Source: Pseudomonas viridiflava (GTDB taxonomy: Bacteria; Pseudomonadota; Gammaproteobacteria; Pseudomonadales; Pseudomonadaceae). From it: a DNA stretch of 64,000 nucleotides. The position numbers and the translations under genes were made by a program. The number at the start of each line of letters is the position of its first letter. The stretch's first letter is position 1. Shown piece after piece: positions 49,211 to 58,447 of this stretch. The stretch covers positions 186,001-250,000 of the forward strand of contig NZ_UUIS01000075.1 of NCBI RefSeq assembly GCF_900589395.1. The letters run 5' to 3'. The notes beneath the pieces were generated by a model, which did no database searches, had not been told where the DNA came from, and saw only the letters and a list, made by a program, of their open reading frames with translations.

Positions 49211-49853
49211 CCAGGTTCGGTCAGCAAGCGGATCCAGGCCTCGCTGAGTTTCCGTTTGAAAACAATCGCATTACCTGGGGCATCCTTTTTAAGGAACCGA
49301 AATTTGCGCCCAATCAGGCCCCCGTGAGCCGTGGAAGCCATTGGATCTAGACACGCGATTGGAGACTAAGGTCTCAATAGGTGATTGTTATAAAAAGACT
49401 TTATGGAATTTAGTGAAAGTCCATCACAAGCTATCGGGGTCGCCAAAAAACATTTTGACAGGGCTCTAGCGCAGTGCTTCAAGGTCGGCCAAATTGAGAT
49501 TTGCCCCCAATTTTGCCCCTTGAAGCGCAGGATAATGCGAAATCGCGCTTTACCCTGCAGGGCTGGTCGAAGAACAATTGTATTCCGGCACCGTGCCGGT
49601 TTTTTTGGGTATGAGGAGAACTCATACCCCCATGACTTTTAATGGTTACGGCCCCTCCGGCCCCCGATGTTAAAAAATCGCAAACACAGCTCACCAATAA
49701 CAAAAAGAGCGTTTGCAATCATGACTAAGCCCCACTGCCGCGTCTCCGCCAGGCTTGTGTTGCGCTCTTCATACCCTGATGTTTGCCACGCGATCTTCAA
49801 GATCCGCGTGCGCTTCTGATCACCCAAAATAAAACCAAAAAGAGTAACGACTC
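49211..49853. other. Scar region and promoter region before the Fae-type operon
   Basis: About 640 bp with no intact gene. It holds two similar 21-bp phrases (ATTTG..CCCAAT..GCCCC at 49302-49322 and 49499-49519), a dyad GAGAC-TAAG-GTCTC at 49362-49375, a terminator at 49585 and the promoter region of the next operon. Small open frames on both strands have no recognisable products. The character fits an old island attachment or deletion boundary. Confidence 0.5.
49585..49606 (+). terminator. Rho-independent terminator, orphan
   Basis: CCGGCA-CCG-TGCCGG is followed by seven T. It is a textbook plus-strand terminator, yet no intact gene lies just before it. It probably belonged to a gene now lost, or it shields the Fae operon from upstream reading. 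Confidence 0.8.
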
Positions 49854-50366
49854 ATGAAAGAACTCGACCTGTATATCGGTGAAGGTTTCGAAGGTCCTGG
49901 TGTGAATGCCGCACACATCAACATCCTGATCGGCCCGCGGAACGGGCCGGCGGGGCAGGCGTTTGCCAACAGCTTGGCGTCGCCGAGCCAGGGGCATTGC
50001 CCTTTTATGGTGATCGCCCAACCGAACATTCCGGTCAAGCCGATGACCCTTTACGTCAACAAAGCCGCGATCAGCAGCGACTTGCACGGCAACGCCACCT
50101 GGGGCGCGTCCCAGGCCGGGATTGCCAAGGCTGTGCTGGAAGCGCTGCTGGACGGCACCTTGCCGCCGGAAGCCGAAGACGAGTGGGCGATTGTCACCGC
50201 CAACTGGGTCAACCCGGCGTGCGATGACCTTGATGCGGTGTACCTGAACAACTACAACGCCTGCCGCACCGCGATCCGCGCCGCCCTGACCGGCAAGCCG
50301 GAAACCGCACAACTGGCGGATGTGGTCGCTCACATCAGCAACCCTTTCTACACCCCAAAAGCCTGA
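49854..50366 (+). CDS. Formaldehyde-activating-enzyme (Fae) family protein
   Basis: A 170-residue protein with the Fae fold. Matching segments are IGEGFEGPGVNAAHINILIG, GPRNGPAGQAFANSLASPS, VIAQPNIPVKPMTLYVNK and a helix GIAKAVLEALLDG. His21 aligns with the catalytic His of Fae. True Fae condenses formaldehyde with tetrahydromethanopterin, a cofactor not normally made by Pseudomonas. None of its synthesis genes are nearby, so the reaction here is probably different (another aldehyde or acceptor). It leads an operon with two aldehyde-handling enzymes; ATG has AAGAGTAACGACTC upstream, a weak site. Confidence 0.82.
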   Translation: MKELDLYIGEGFEGPGVNAAHINILIGPRNGPAGQAFANSLASPSQGHCPFMVIAQPNIPVKPMTLYVNKAAISSDLHGNATWGASQAGIAKAVLEALLDGTLPPEAEDEWAIVTANWVNPACDDLDAVYLNNYNACRTAIRAALTGKPETAQLADVVAHISNPFYTPKA

Positions 50367-50376
50367 GGTCTGCGCC

Positions 50377-51411
50377 ATGCAATACATTCGTTTGGGCAAC
50401 TCCGGCCTGCAAGTCTCCCGCCTGTGCCTGGGCACCATGAACATGGGCACCCCGGACTGGAAGCCGTGGATCTTCGATGAAAAACAAAGTGAGCCGATCG
50501 TTGCCCATGCCCTCGATAACGGGGTGAATTTCATTGACCTGGCAGACTTCTATTCCGCGGGTGTCGGTGAAGAAGTGGTCGGGCGCATCGTCAAACGTCT
50601 GGCCCGTCGTGAAGACTTGGTCATCACCACCAAGGTCGGCTACGGCACCCGCAACGGCATCAACGCCAGCGGTCATTCGCGCAAGCACATCATGGACAGC
50701 ATCGACGCCTCGCTGAAGCGCTTGAACATGGATTACGTCGATGTGTTCATGCTGCATTACTTCGACCTGAATACCCCGGTTGAAGAAACCATGAGTGCGA
50801 TGAACGACATTGTGCGCTCCGGCAAGGCTCGCTACATCGGTGTGTCGACCATGCTCACCGGGCAGTTGGCGAAGATCCTCATGGCTTGCGAACGCAACGG
50901 CTGGGTCAAGCCGATCAACATGCAGCTGCAACTGAACTGCGCCTACCGCGAAGAAGAGCGCGAGATGATTCCGTTCTGTCGTGATCAGGGCCTGGGTGTC
51001 TCGGTGTTCAGCCCGCTGGCTCGCGGCTTGCTCACCGGCGACGTGCAATCGACCCGCAACCAGACCGACTTCTTCACTCAGCAGATGTACAGCGATGAAG
51101 CCTCGTTCGAGATCGCTCATTCGGTGCAACGCGTCGCTCGGGCCCGTGGTGTATCGAACGCGCAGATCGCTCAAGCCTGGGTTGCCAATCATCCGGGCGT
51201 CGATTGCATGCTGGTCGGCGCCGACACCACCGCGCAGTTCGACAGTGCCTTGGCGGCGCTGGAGACCCGACTTGATGCCGAAGAACTGCACGAACTGGAA
51301 CGCAACTACACCCCGTGCGACGTGATCAACGATTACACCGCCGGCAAACGCATCCTGCGCTCGGCCCGCCCGGGTCTGGAACGCTTTACCCTGACTGAGG
51401 CTGTGGCATGA
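50377..51411 (+). CDS. Aldo/keto reductase
   Basis: A 344-residue cytosolic (beta/alpha)8 oxidoreductase. The tetrad is visible as Asp and Tyr in FIDLADFYSAG, Lys in VITTKVGYG and His in VFMLHYFDL. The start MQYIRLGN follows the Fae stop by ten bases, with TGAGG upstream. It would interconvert an aldehyde or ketone and an alcohol with NADPH. The 4-bp overlap with the next dehydrogenase suggests a short pathway aldehyde to acid. Confidence 0.87.
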   Translation: MQYIRLGNSGLQVSRLCLGTMNMGTPDWKPWIFDEKQSEPIVAHALDNGVNFIDLADFYSAGVGEEVVGRIVKRLARREDLVITTKVGYGTRNGINASGHSRKHIMDSIDASLKRLNMDYVDVFMLHYFDLNTPVEETMSAMNDIVRSGKARYIGVSTMLTGQLAKILMACERNGWVKPINMQLQLNCAYREEEREMIPFCRDQGLGVSVFSPLARGLLTGDVQSTRNQTDFFTQQMYSDEASFEIAHSVQRVARARGVSNAQIAQAWVANHPGVDCMLVGADTTAQFDSALAALETRLDAEELHELERNYTPCDVINDYTAGKRILRSARPGLERFTLTEAVA

Positions 51412-52841
51412 GCTCGCTGATTCGTAACGGCAACTTCATCGACGGCCAATGGTCGAGCGGCGGTGCGACCTATCCGGTGTTGAACCCGGCCAATGGCGAA
51501 GTGATCGCCGACGTACAAAAGGCCGGCGCCGAAGAGACCAACCTCGCCATCGCCGCGGCGAACCGCGCGTTGCCAGCCTGGCGAAAATTGACCGCCAAAG
51601 AACGCAGCCAGCGCCTCAAGCGCTGGAGCGAACTGATGCTGAGCAACCAGAAAGACCTGGCCACTTTGCTCAGTCGCGAACAAGGCAAACCGCTCGCCGA
51701 AGCCATGGGCGAAGTGGTCTATGCCGCAAGCTTTCTGGAATGGTTCGCCGAAGAAGCCAAGCGCGCTTACGGCGACGTAATCCCGAGCCATAAGGCTGAT
51801 GCGCGAATCATTGTGGTCAAGGAGGCTGTCGGCGTGGTTGCGGCGATCACCCCGTGGAACTTCCCGCTGGCAATGGTCACGCGCAAGGTCGGTCCGGCGC
51901 TGGCGGCGGGTTGCACAATGATTCTCAAACCGTCGGAGGAAACACCTTTGTCAGCCTTCGCCTTGGCGGTGCTGGCCGAGCAGGCGGGCATTCCGGCCGG
52001 CGTGTTCAACGTCATTTCAGGTGACGCCGCAGCGATTGGCGGGGCACTGCAAGCGAGCGGCATCGTGCGCAAACTGTCGTTTACCGGCTCGACCCGCACC
52101 GGCAAGCTGCTGATGCGCCAAGCGGCAGATACGCTGAAAAAAGTCTCGCTGGAATTGGGCGGTAACGCGCCGTTCATTGTGTTCGACGATGCTGATCTGG
52201 ACGCTGCGGTCAAAGGTGCGATGGCCTCGAAATTCCGCAACACCGGTCAGACCTGCGTCTGCGTAAATCGTTTCTTCATCCAGGACGGCGTTTACGAGGC
52301 GTTCACCGGCAAACTCGCCGAAGCGGTCGCCGCGATGCGCGTCGGCAGTGCGCTCGGCGGTGAAACCGAGCAAGGTCCGCTGATCAACGCGGCAGCATTG
52401 GCCAAGGTTGAGTTGCACGTGAGTGACGCCTTGGCGAAGGGCGCCACGCTGTTGTGCGGCGGTCGTCGTCATGCGCTGGGCGGCACGTTCTACGAGCCGA
52501 CCATCCTCACCGACGCCAACAGCGACATGCTGATCGCCCAGGATGAAACCTTCGGCCCGGTAGCCGCGTGCTTCCGCTTCAAGGACGAAGCCGAAGTATT
52601 GCGACGGGCGAATGACACACCCTACGGATTGTCGGCGTACTTCTACAGCCGCGACATCGGCCGTGTCTGGCGCATGGCCGAAGGCCTGGAGGCCGGCATG
52701 GTCGGCATCAACGAAGGAATCATTTCCACGGAAGTCGCGCCATTTGGCGGCATCAAGGAATCGGGACTGGGTCGAGAAGGCTCCAGGTACGGTCTGGAAG
52801 ACTACCTGGAAATCAAATACCTGCTGATGGGCGGCCTCTGA
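51408..52841 (+). CDS. NAD(P)-dependent aldehyde dehydrogenase (succinate-semialdehyde dehydrogenase-like)
   Basis: A 477-residue ALDH. The catalytic Cys is in GQTCVCVNRF, the general-base Glu in LELGGNAPF, and ITPWNFPLAMVTRKVGPALAAG and FTGSTRTGKLL are intact. GabD-like members prefer short semialdehydes, but the clade is broad. It is translationally coupled to the aldo/keto reductase. A hairpin of inverted CCCGTGGGAG repeats follows, then the MFS gene. Confidence 0.87.
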   Translation: MSSLIRNGNFIDGQWSSGGATYPVLNPANGEVIADVQKAGAEETNLAIAAANRALPAWRKLTAKERSQRLKRWSELMLSNQKDLATLLSREQGKPLAEAMGEVVYAASFLEWFAEEAKRAYGDVIPSHKADARIIVVKEAVGVVAAITPWNFPLAMVTRKVGPALAAGCTMILKPSEETPLSAFALAVLAEQAGIPAGVFNVISGDAAAIGGALQASGIVRKLSFTGSTRTGKLLMRQAADTLKKVSLELGGNAPFIVFDDADLDAAVKGAMASKFRNTGQTCVCVNRFFIQDGVYEAFTGKLAEAVAAMRVGSALGGETEQGPLINAAALAKVELHVSDALAKGATLLCGGRRHALGGTFYEPTILTDANSDMLIAQDETFGPVAACFRFKDEAEVLRRANDTPYGLSAYFYSRDIGRVWRMAEGLEAGMVGINEGIISTEVAPFGGIKESGLGREGSRYGLEDYLEIKYLLMGGL

Positions 52842-52856
52842 CCCCCAACCGTAATC

Positions 52857-52888
52857 CCCGTGGGAGCGAGCGAACTCACTCCTACGGG
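52857..52888. repeat. Short REP-like inverted repeat
   Basis: CCCGTGGGAG (52857-52866) pairs with CTCCTACGGG (52879-52888) with one mismatch. It is a shortened relative of the Pseudomonas REP unit, located between the aldehyde dehydrogenase and the transporter, where it may attenuate transcription. Confidence 0.65.
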
Positions 52889-52918
52889 TTCAAGCGCTGT
52901 CGATTTCATTTCTCCGTC

Positions 52919-52929
52919 AATAACAACAA
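52919..52929 (+). promoter_or_regulatory. Hfq/Crc-type CA motif before the MFS transporter
   Basis: AATAACAACAA abuts the TTGGAGACG ribosome site of the transporter gene, fitting the AANAANAA rule for Hfq/Crc control. Confidence 0.55.
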
Positions 52930-52941
52930 TTGGAGACGAAC

Positions 52942-54306
52942 ATGTCCGCTCAACCTATAAAGATCGATGACCTGCCCATCGGGCGTTTCCACATCAAAAT
53001 CGCAGGCCTCACGTTCGGTGCGCACTTCACCGACGGCTACATCCTCGGGCTGATCGGTATTGCTTTCACGTTGCTCAGCCCGCAGATGCACCTCGATGCC
53101 TTCTGGCAAGGTCTGATCGGTGCGTCGGCACTGATTGGCCTGTTTCTTGGCAGCCTGTTCTTCGGCTGGATTTCCGACAAGGTCGGCCGGCAGAAAATCT
53201 TCCTGGTCAGTTTTATCCTGATCACCATTGCTTCGGTCATGCAGTTCTACGCCGAAACTGCGATGCAGCTATTCCTCTGCAGGGTGATAATCGGCATTGG
53301 CCTGGGCGGCGACTTCAGCGTCGGCCACGCGATGCTCGCGGAGTTTTCGCCGAAAAAACACCGGGGCGTGTTGCTCGGCTCATTCAGCGTCATCTGGACT
53401 TTCGGCTACGTCGCCGCGACCTTCGTCGGCACCGCGATGCTCAGCCTCGGTGATGACGCCTGGCGCTGGATGCTGGCTTCATCGGCAATCCCGGCGGCGC
53501 TCATCCTGATCGCGCGAATCGGCACACCCGAGTCACCGCGCTGGCTGGTCAACCAGGGACGGATCGCCGAAGCACGGGCGATTGTCAAAAAACACCTGGG
53601 CGATAATGTTGAACTCGACGAAACCCGCTCCACCGAAACCCGTTCCGGCTACGCAGTGCTGTTCAGCCGCGAATACCGTAAGCGCACCGCGTTCAACTGC
53701 CTGTTCTTCGTCTGCATCGTGATGCCGTATTTTGCGATCTACACGTTTCTGCCGTCGATTCTGCAGAAGCTGGGCTTGGCGGAGGGCTTTGGCACTGAAT
53801 TGATGTTAAACATGCTGCTGATCCTCGGCGCATTGATCGGCATCTGGTGCACGGTGAAATTCTCGCGCCGAGGCTTTCTGATCAACTCATTCATCATCCT
53901 GGCGGTGGCCTTGTTCATGCTGGCAGCTCTGCCGGGCAGCGTGCCATTCCTGATGGTACTGGTGTTCGGCGTGTTCACGCTGGTGTTGTCAGCGGTGAGC
54001 AACCTGGTGGGCGTGTTCCCGGCCGAGAGCTTTCCGACCGAAGTGCGGGCCAGCGGGATTGGCCTGGCAACGGCTGTGAGTCGCTTGGGTTCTGCGGTCA
54101 GCACCTTTCTGTTGCCGGTGAGCGTGGCCGGGATCGGGTTGAGCCCGACCATGGGCATCCTGGCGTCGATTCTCGCACTGGGCGCGATCATTTCCTGGGC
54201 CTGGGCACCGGAAACCAAATCCCTGACACTGAGCCAGGCGTGCAAGGCGCAGGGTCCGATGGAGAGCGCGGCACCCGTTGCCACAAAGGTCGCAGCCCCA
54301 ATCTAA
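52942..54306 (+). CDS. MFS transporter (sugar-porter/aromatic-acid type)
   Basis: A 454-residue twelve-helix protein. The loop motif GWISDKVGRQKIF lies between helices 2 and 3, a long central loop has PESPRWLVNQGRIAEA, and VFPAESFPTEVRASGIGLATAVSRLG is in the second half, all typical of the general MFS sugar/acid porters. The ATG at 52942 is preferred over a TTG twelve bases before. It probably imports the substrate of the Fae/reductase/dehydrogenase enzymes. REP elements flank it. Confidence 0.86.
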   Translation: MSAQPIKIDDLPIGRFHIKIAGLTFGAHFTDGYILGLIGIAFTLLSPQMHLDAFWQGLIGASALIGLFLGSLFFGWISDKVGRQKIFLVSFILITIASVMQFYAETAMQLFLCRVIIGIGLGGDFSVGHAMLAEFSPKKHRGVLLGSFSVIWTFGYVAATFVGTAMLSLGDDAWRWMLASSAIPAALILIARIGTPESPRWLVNQGRIAEARAIVKKHLGDNVELDETRSTETRSGYAVLFSREYRKRTAFNCLFFVCIVMPYFAIYTFLPSILQKLGLAEGFGTELMLNMLLILGALIGIWCTVKFSRRGFLINSFIILAVALFMLAALPGSVPFLMVLVFGVFTLVLSAVSNLVGVFPAESFPTEVRASGIGLATAVSRLGSAVSTFLLPVSVAGIGLSPTMGILASILALGAIISWAWAPETKSLTLSQACKAQGPMESAAPVATKVAAPI

Positions 54307-54322
54307 AGCCCACCACCCACCC

Positions 54323-54416
54323 AATGTGCGAGCGGGCTTGCTGGCGAAAGCAGTGTGTCAGACAGCATAAGTGCCAACTGATATACGGCGTTCGCGAGCA
54401 AGCCCGCTCCCACATT
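54323..54416. repeat. REP inverted pair
   Basis: AATGTGCGAGCGGGCTTGCT is answered about 55 bp later by GAGCAAGCCCGCTCCCACAT. It is the standard Pseudomonas REP doublet between the convergent MFS and LysR genes. Confidence 0.85.
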
Positions 54417-54430
54417 TGAATGTCGGTATT

Positions 54431-55306
54431 TCAGGGATTGCTGACCAATCCCAACCAATCAGTAAACAACTGCACTTTCGACAGCCCCTGTTTCTCATTC
54501 GCCACATCCAGCCAATACCCATAAGGCCCAAGCACTTCCACCGCAGTGATCGGCAACAGGCTGCCATTCGCCAGTTCCTTTTCAATCATCTGTCGGTCAA
54601 TCACCGCCAATCCACCACCGGCCAGTGCCGTATGAATCACCTGGTCCAGCGTGCTGAATTCCAGCCCTTGCGCGGCATCGACATCCTCGCGGCCCATCGC
54701 CGCCAACCAGTTTTCCCACACCTTCAAGCGTTTGCCGTCATGCAGGATGTGCAGCAGCGGAAGCTGTCGCAGATCCGGCGGCTGGCCGTTGACGAACAAC
54801 TCCGGGCTGGCCACCGCCATGTGCCGTTCCATCACCAGCAACTGACTGCTGCAATGGTTGACCGCTTCGAGGCCGAAACGAATGTGGCAGTCGATTTCCG
54901 CGAGGTTCTTGTAGCCGTTTTGGTGGGTCACGCTGAGGCTGATGTCCGGGTAGCGTTGACAGAATGCGCGCAAGTGCGCCGACAACCAGCGCGTGGCCCA
55001 GGTCGGTGGTGCGACGATACGCAGGCGTTGGCGCAGGTTGGGCACGCGCACTGCTTGCAGGGCACGTTCGACGTGGTCGAAGGCATCGCTCAATTGGGGG
55101 GAGAGGGCAAGGCCTGTTTGCGTTAGCGACAGGCCTTGGGGCGTGCGGATAAACAGCGCCACGCCGAGATAATCTTCGAGTTGCTTGATCTGACGGCTGA
55201 CCGCGCCTTGGGTGACGTTAAGACCCAAAGCCGCCTGGCTGAAACTGCGATGCCGCGCGACTTCTTCAAAGACGCGCAGCATGTTGAGCGAGGGCAGTTG
55301 ACGCAT
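54431..55306 (-). CDS. LysR-family regulator (GcvA-like)
   Basis: A 291-residue LysR protein with winged helix at 1-60 (RHRSFSQAALGLNVTQGAVSRQIKQLE) and a co-inducer domain of the GcvA/AmpR type (LRIVAPPTWATRWLSAHLRAF, then YPDISLSVTHQNG). The start MRQLPSLN is the family start; a longer frame reaching 55417 has no support. It is downstream of the porin and dipeptide-type transporter genes on the same strand, so it could regulate that cluster or the Fae operon. Confidence 0.87.
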   Translation of the reverse strand: MRQLPSLNMLRVFEEVARHRSFSQAALGLNVTQGAVSRQIKQLEDYLGVALFIRTPQGLSLTQTGLALSPQLSDAFDHVERALQAVRVPNLRQRLRIVAPPTWATRWLSAHLRAFCQRYPDISLSVTHQNGYKNLAEIDCHIRFGLEAVNHCSSQLLVMERHMAVASPELFVNGQPPDLRQLPLLHILHDGKRLKVWENWLAAMGREDVDAAQGLEFSTLDQVIHTALAGGGLAVIDRQMIEKELANGSLLPITAVEVLGPYGYWLDVANEKQGLSKVQLFTDWLGLVSNP

Positions 55307-55435
55307 GAAAGGGTGACTCCATACCCGACTTCGACGCAGTAGTGCGCGGGCAGATTTATTGTTTTTGGTGAATATTCTGTACGGCGTATCTGACTCCTTT
55401 CTGAGAGGCTGATGCAAGTGGTGTTTGGGTAAAAG

Positions 55436-55503
55436 TCTTCGCGAGCAAGCCCGCGCCCACAGGTTCAGCTCATAACCTGGGTGAGCGGGCTTGCTCGCGA
55501 AGA
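55436..55503. repeat. REP inverted pair
   Basis: TCTTCGCGAGCAAGCCCGC and, 30 bp on, GCGGGCTTGCTCGCGAAGA form a perfect 19-bp inverted repeat. It lies between the porin stop and the LysR start. Confidence 0.88.
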
Positions 55504-55531
55504 GGCCTTCAGAAACGTCAAACAGTCCGGA

Positions 55532-56713
55532 TCAGAAGTAATACCCAATGTTCATGTATAGCTGGTTTTCCCACTGATTACTCCCACCAGACGCCAGGCT
55601 TTGGGTGTAACTGCTGCCACCAATGTATGGGTCATTTTTGCCGTACAACCATTCCGTCGCGATCCACAGTTTGCTGAAGGAAAACGAGGTCCCGAGGATC
55701 AGCCGTTGCGACGTCTTAAACGCGTCGGCGGATTTATCGAAGGCGCTGTAGTTGGCGTACAGCTTCACACCGCTGATCTGGTCGAACAGGTATTTGCCGG
55801 CGACGTCGTAGCTCAGGTCGGCGACATACAAGTTTCCGCGACTGGCGACGTTGTAGGTGCCGTCGTACCCGCCGAGCGTGACCACTTCATCACTGCCACG
55901 GTTGCGCGGCGACATCTGTTGCCTCGCCGCTTGCAGTTGCACGCCCCATGGGCCGTTCTTGCCGAGGTAGTGCACGGCCACCGCGTTGCGACGGCCATCG
56001 TTATCGGTGTCCTTGTTTTCCAGGGTAGAGGTCAGGCCGGAGAGGCCGATTTCGGATTTCCACGCGCTCAGGTCCAGGGCCTTGGCCACGCGCAGCACCA
56101 CGGTATTGCGTTCCTGGTTGTCGCTCCCGTCGCCCACGTAGCTGTCGGCCCCGGACACCACGCTGGAATACGTTACCCCTTTGCTGGTGCCTTTACCTTG
56201 CCACGCCGGGCGCAGGTAGTAGCCGGCCTGGATGTTCCAGTCGCCACTTTGCTGGATGTACTTGGCGCCGACTTGTTGCACATCTTCCAAGCCGATGACG
56301 TTGCCCAGGGTTTCGTAAAAGGTGCTGCCGAAGTACGGCTGCAACCCGAACGGCACGGTATTCAGGCCTACCTGCACTTGTTGGTCAGGATTGAACTTGT
56401 AACCGACCCAGGCGAACTTGGCGAACTGGATATCGCCGTAGTTCTTAGTGTACTGGTAAGGATAGGAGCGTCCGTAGAAGCGGTACTGGGCCTCGCCGAT
56501 CCAGGTGTCGGAGTTGTACTTGGCGCTGAGGAACACCGTGTCCAGGCCGAACTTCTGAATGTCGCGGTCCGGGTCATAGTCCCAGCGCGCCCGAATAGCA
56601 CCGCCGAGGTCAAGGTTGTCGGTAACCTGCACTGCCATGGCCGGGGCCGCAAAGGCGCCGAGCAGCGGAATGAGAGCGATGGAACGGACCGCAATCTGGG
56701 TAGTAGTGCGCAT
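55532..56713 (-). CDS. Outer-membrane porin
   Basis: A 393-residue beta-barrel protein with signal peptide (FAAPAMAVQ), a barrel opening with LDLGGAIRARWDYDPDRD, and a C-terminal strand QLYMNIGYYF ending in the assembly Phe. Short alternating strands throughout include WIGEAQYRFYGRSYPYQY and VGLNTVPFGLQPYFG. It belongs to the broad Pseudomonas substrate-specific porin group; I cannot place it in OprD or OprB. It follows the dipeptide-type ABC genes and probably supplies that importer. Confidence 0.82.
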   Translation of the reverse strand: MRTTTQIAVRSIALIPLLGAFAAPAMAVQVTDNLDLGGAIRARWDYDPDRDIQKFGLDTVFLSAKYNSDTWIGEAQYRFYGRSYPYQYTKNYGDIQFAKFAWVGYKFNPDQQVQVGLNTVPFGLQPYFGSTFYETLGNVIGLEDVQQVGAKYIQQSGDWNIQAGYYLRPAWQGKGTSKGVTYSSVVSGADSYVGDGSDNQERNTVVLRVAKALDLSAWKSEIGLSGLTSTLENKDTDNDGRRNAVAVHYLGKNGPWGVQLQAARQQMSPRNRGSDEVVTLGGYDGTYNVASRGNLYVADLSYDVAGKYLFDQISGVKLYANYSAFDKSADAFKTSQRLILGTSFSFSKLWIATEWLYGKNDPYIGGSSYTQSLASGGSNQWENQLYMNIGYYF

Positions 56714-56798
56714 AGTGTACTCCTGGTTTTTTAGTTATCGTTGGCAACACCAGCCCATGGCGCAGCGAACGCTGCACCCTGGGAAAAGGCTTGTTAAC

Positions 56799-58445
56799 TC
56801 AGTTGGCTTGCGGTCGGATCAGCCTCAGCGCGGGTTCGGCAACAGGCACCACCGAAATCGCCGAAGCGCCGGGAGCTGCAGCCAGCAAGGTCTGGGTGTA
56901 GGTATTTTGCGGCCGCAGCAGCACCTGTTCCGCCGTGCCGTACTCCACCACTTCGCCCTGGCGCATCACCGCGATGTAGTCACTGATTTGCGCCGCCACG
57001 CGCAGGTCGTGAGTGATGAACAAGATGCTTAGGTTGAGGCGCTGTTGCAGCTCGGCGAGCAGCTCCAGTACCTGTTTTTGCACCGAAACATCCAGCGCCG
57101 ATACGCTTTCATCCGCAATCAGCACTTCCGGGCGCATCGCGAGGGCCCGGGCTATGCCGATGCGCTGACGCTGGCCACCGGAGAACTGCCGGGGCTTGCG
57201 TTTGAGGGCATCACGCCTGAGCCCGACCTGTTCCAGCAGATCACCGGCCTCGGTCCACGCATCCTTGGCCGACAACCCGCGCAATTGCGCGGCGCGGGCG
57301 ATGATGTCGCCGACCCGGTGCCGTGGATTGAGCGAGCCGTACGGGTCTTGGAAAATCATCTGAATACGCCGCCGATTGGCCGCCAGTGCGGAACCGCGTA
57401 AAGCGAGAAAATCCGTGTCACCGACCCAGACGTGGCCGCTGTCGCTTTCCACCAGCCGAATTGCGGCTTTGACCAAGGTGCTTTTGCCCGAGCCTGACTC
57501 ACCCACAATCGCCAGCGTCTTGCCCCGTGGCAGTTGCAGCGAGACATCCTTGAGCGCCGGGACCAAGCGGCCGCTGACGTTGTAGGTCTTGGTCAAGTGC
57601 TCGATGCGCAACGCCAACTCACCATCGGCGCACGGCGCGTGCAGCTCTGGGTGCAGGGCCGGCACAGCGGCGATCAATTTGCGGGTGTACGGGTGTCTTG
57701 GCGAATTGAGGACTTGATCGCGCTCACCGATTTCCACCAGCACGCCGCCCTCCATCACCGCGATGCGGTCAGCGATTTCTGCCACCACGCCGAAGTCGTG
57801 GGTGATGAACAGGATGCCGTGCTGACCACGACCGCGCAGGTCGCGGACCAGTTTCAGCACTTGGGCCTGTGTGGTCACATCCAGCGCAGTCGTCGGTTCG
57901 TCGGCAATCAGCAAATCCGGGTTCATCGCCAGCGCCATGGCTATCACCACCCGTTGGCATTGGCCGCCCGAAAGTTGATGCGGGAAGCTGTTGGCAATCC
58001 GTGGCGGATCGGGCAATTGGGTCGAATCCAGCAGGGCTAGCATGCGTTCGCGGCGCTCCGTGGCGGGCATCTGCGGCGCGTGAATGTCAAAGATTTCCTC
58101 GACCTGCTGACCAATACGAATCGCCGGATTCAGCGCCGCCATGGGCTCCTGGAAAATCATCGCAATGCGGTTGCCGCGCAGCGTGCGCAGAGCGTTTTCG
58201 TCCATGCGGCAAATATCGTCGCCGCGGAAATCAATCACGCCTTCAGTGTGGCGCAGGCCTTTGGCGTAATCGCCCATGATTGCGGCCGAGAGCACCGATT
58301 TGCCGGAGCCGGACTCGCCGATCACGCAGAGAATTTCGCCCTTGCGTACATCCAGGCTGATGCCCTTGACGGCGTGGCTACGATCGGCGCCGGCGGGCAG
58401 TTCGATGGAGAGGTTTTCCACTCTCAATACTTGTTGATGACTCAT
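56799..58445 (-). CDS. Dipeptide/oligopeptide-type ABC importer, fused double ATPase
   Basis: A 548-residue protein with two full ATPase domains (DppD-DppF in one chain). Domain 1 has GESGSGKSV, LSGGQCQR and LLIADEPTTALD. Domain 2 has GESGSGKST, FSGGQRQR and VLIADESVSALD. Each ends in a C-terminal extension of the oligopeptide type. It starts two bases after the permease stop. The fusion is like GsiA/YejF. The substrate may be a peptide, an opine or another polar compound. Confidence 0.9.
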   Translation of the reverse strand: MSHQQVLRVENLSIELPAGADRSHAVKGISLDVRKGEILCVIGESGSGKSVLSAAIMGDYAKGLRHTEGVIDFRGDDICRMDENALRTLRGNRIAMIFQEPMAALNPAIRIGQQVEEIFDIHAPQMPATERRERMLALLDSTQLPDPPRIANSFPHQLSGGQCQRVVIAMALAMNPDLLIADEPTTALDVTTQAQVLKLVRDLRGRGQHGILFITHDFGVVAEIADRIAVMEGGVLVEIGERDQVLNSPRHPYTRKLIAAVPALHPELHAPCADGELALRIEHLTKTYNVSGRLVPALKDVSLQLPRGKTLAIVGESGSGKSTLVKAAIRLVESDSGHVWVGDTDFLALRGSALAANRRRIQMIFQDPYGSLNPRHRVGDIIARAAQLRGLSAKDAWTEAGDLLEQVGLRRDALKRKPRQFSGGQRQRIGIARALAMRPEVLIADESVSALDVSVQKQVLELLAELQQRLNLSILFITHDLRVAAQISDYIAVMRQGEVVEYGTAEQVLLRPQNTYTQTLLAAAPGASAISVVPVAEPALRLIRPQAN

Positions 58446-58447
58446 GC

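Noticed and set aside
49403..49718. Short frames on both strands in the integrase scar
   Set aside because: They overlap each other and the orphan terminator, and show no known domain.
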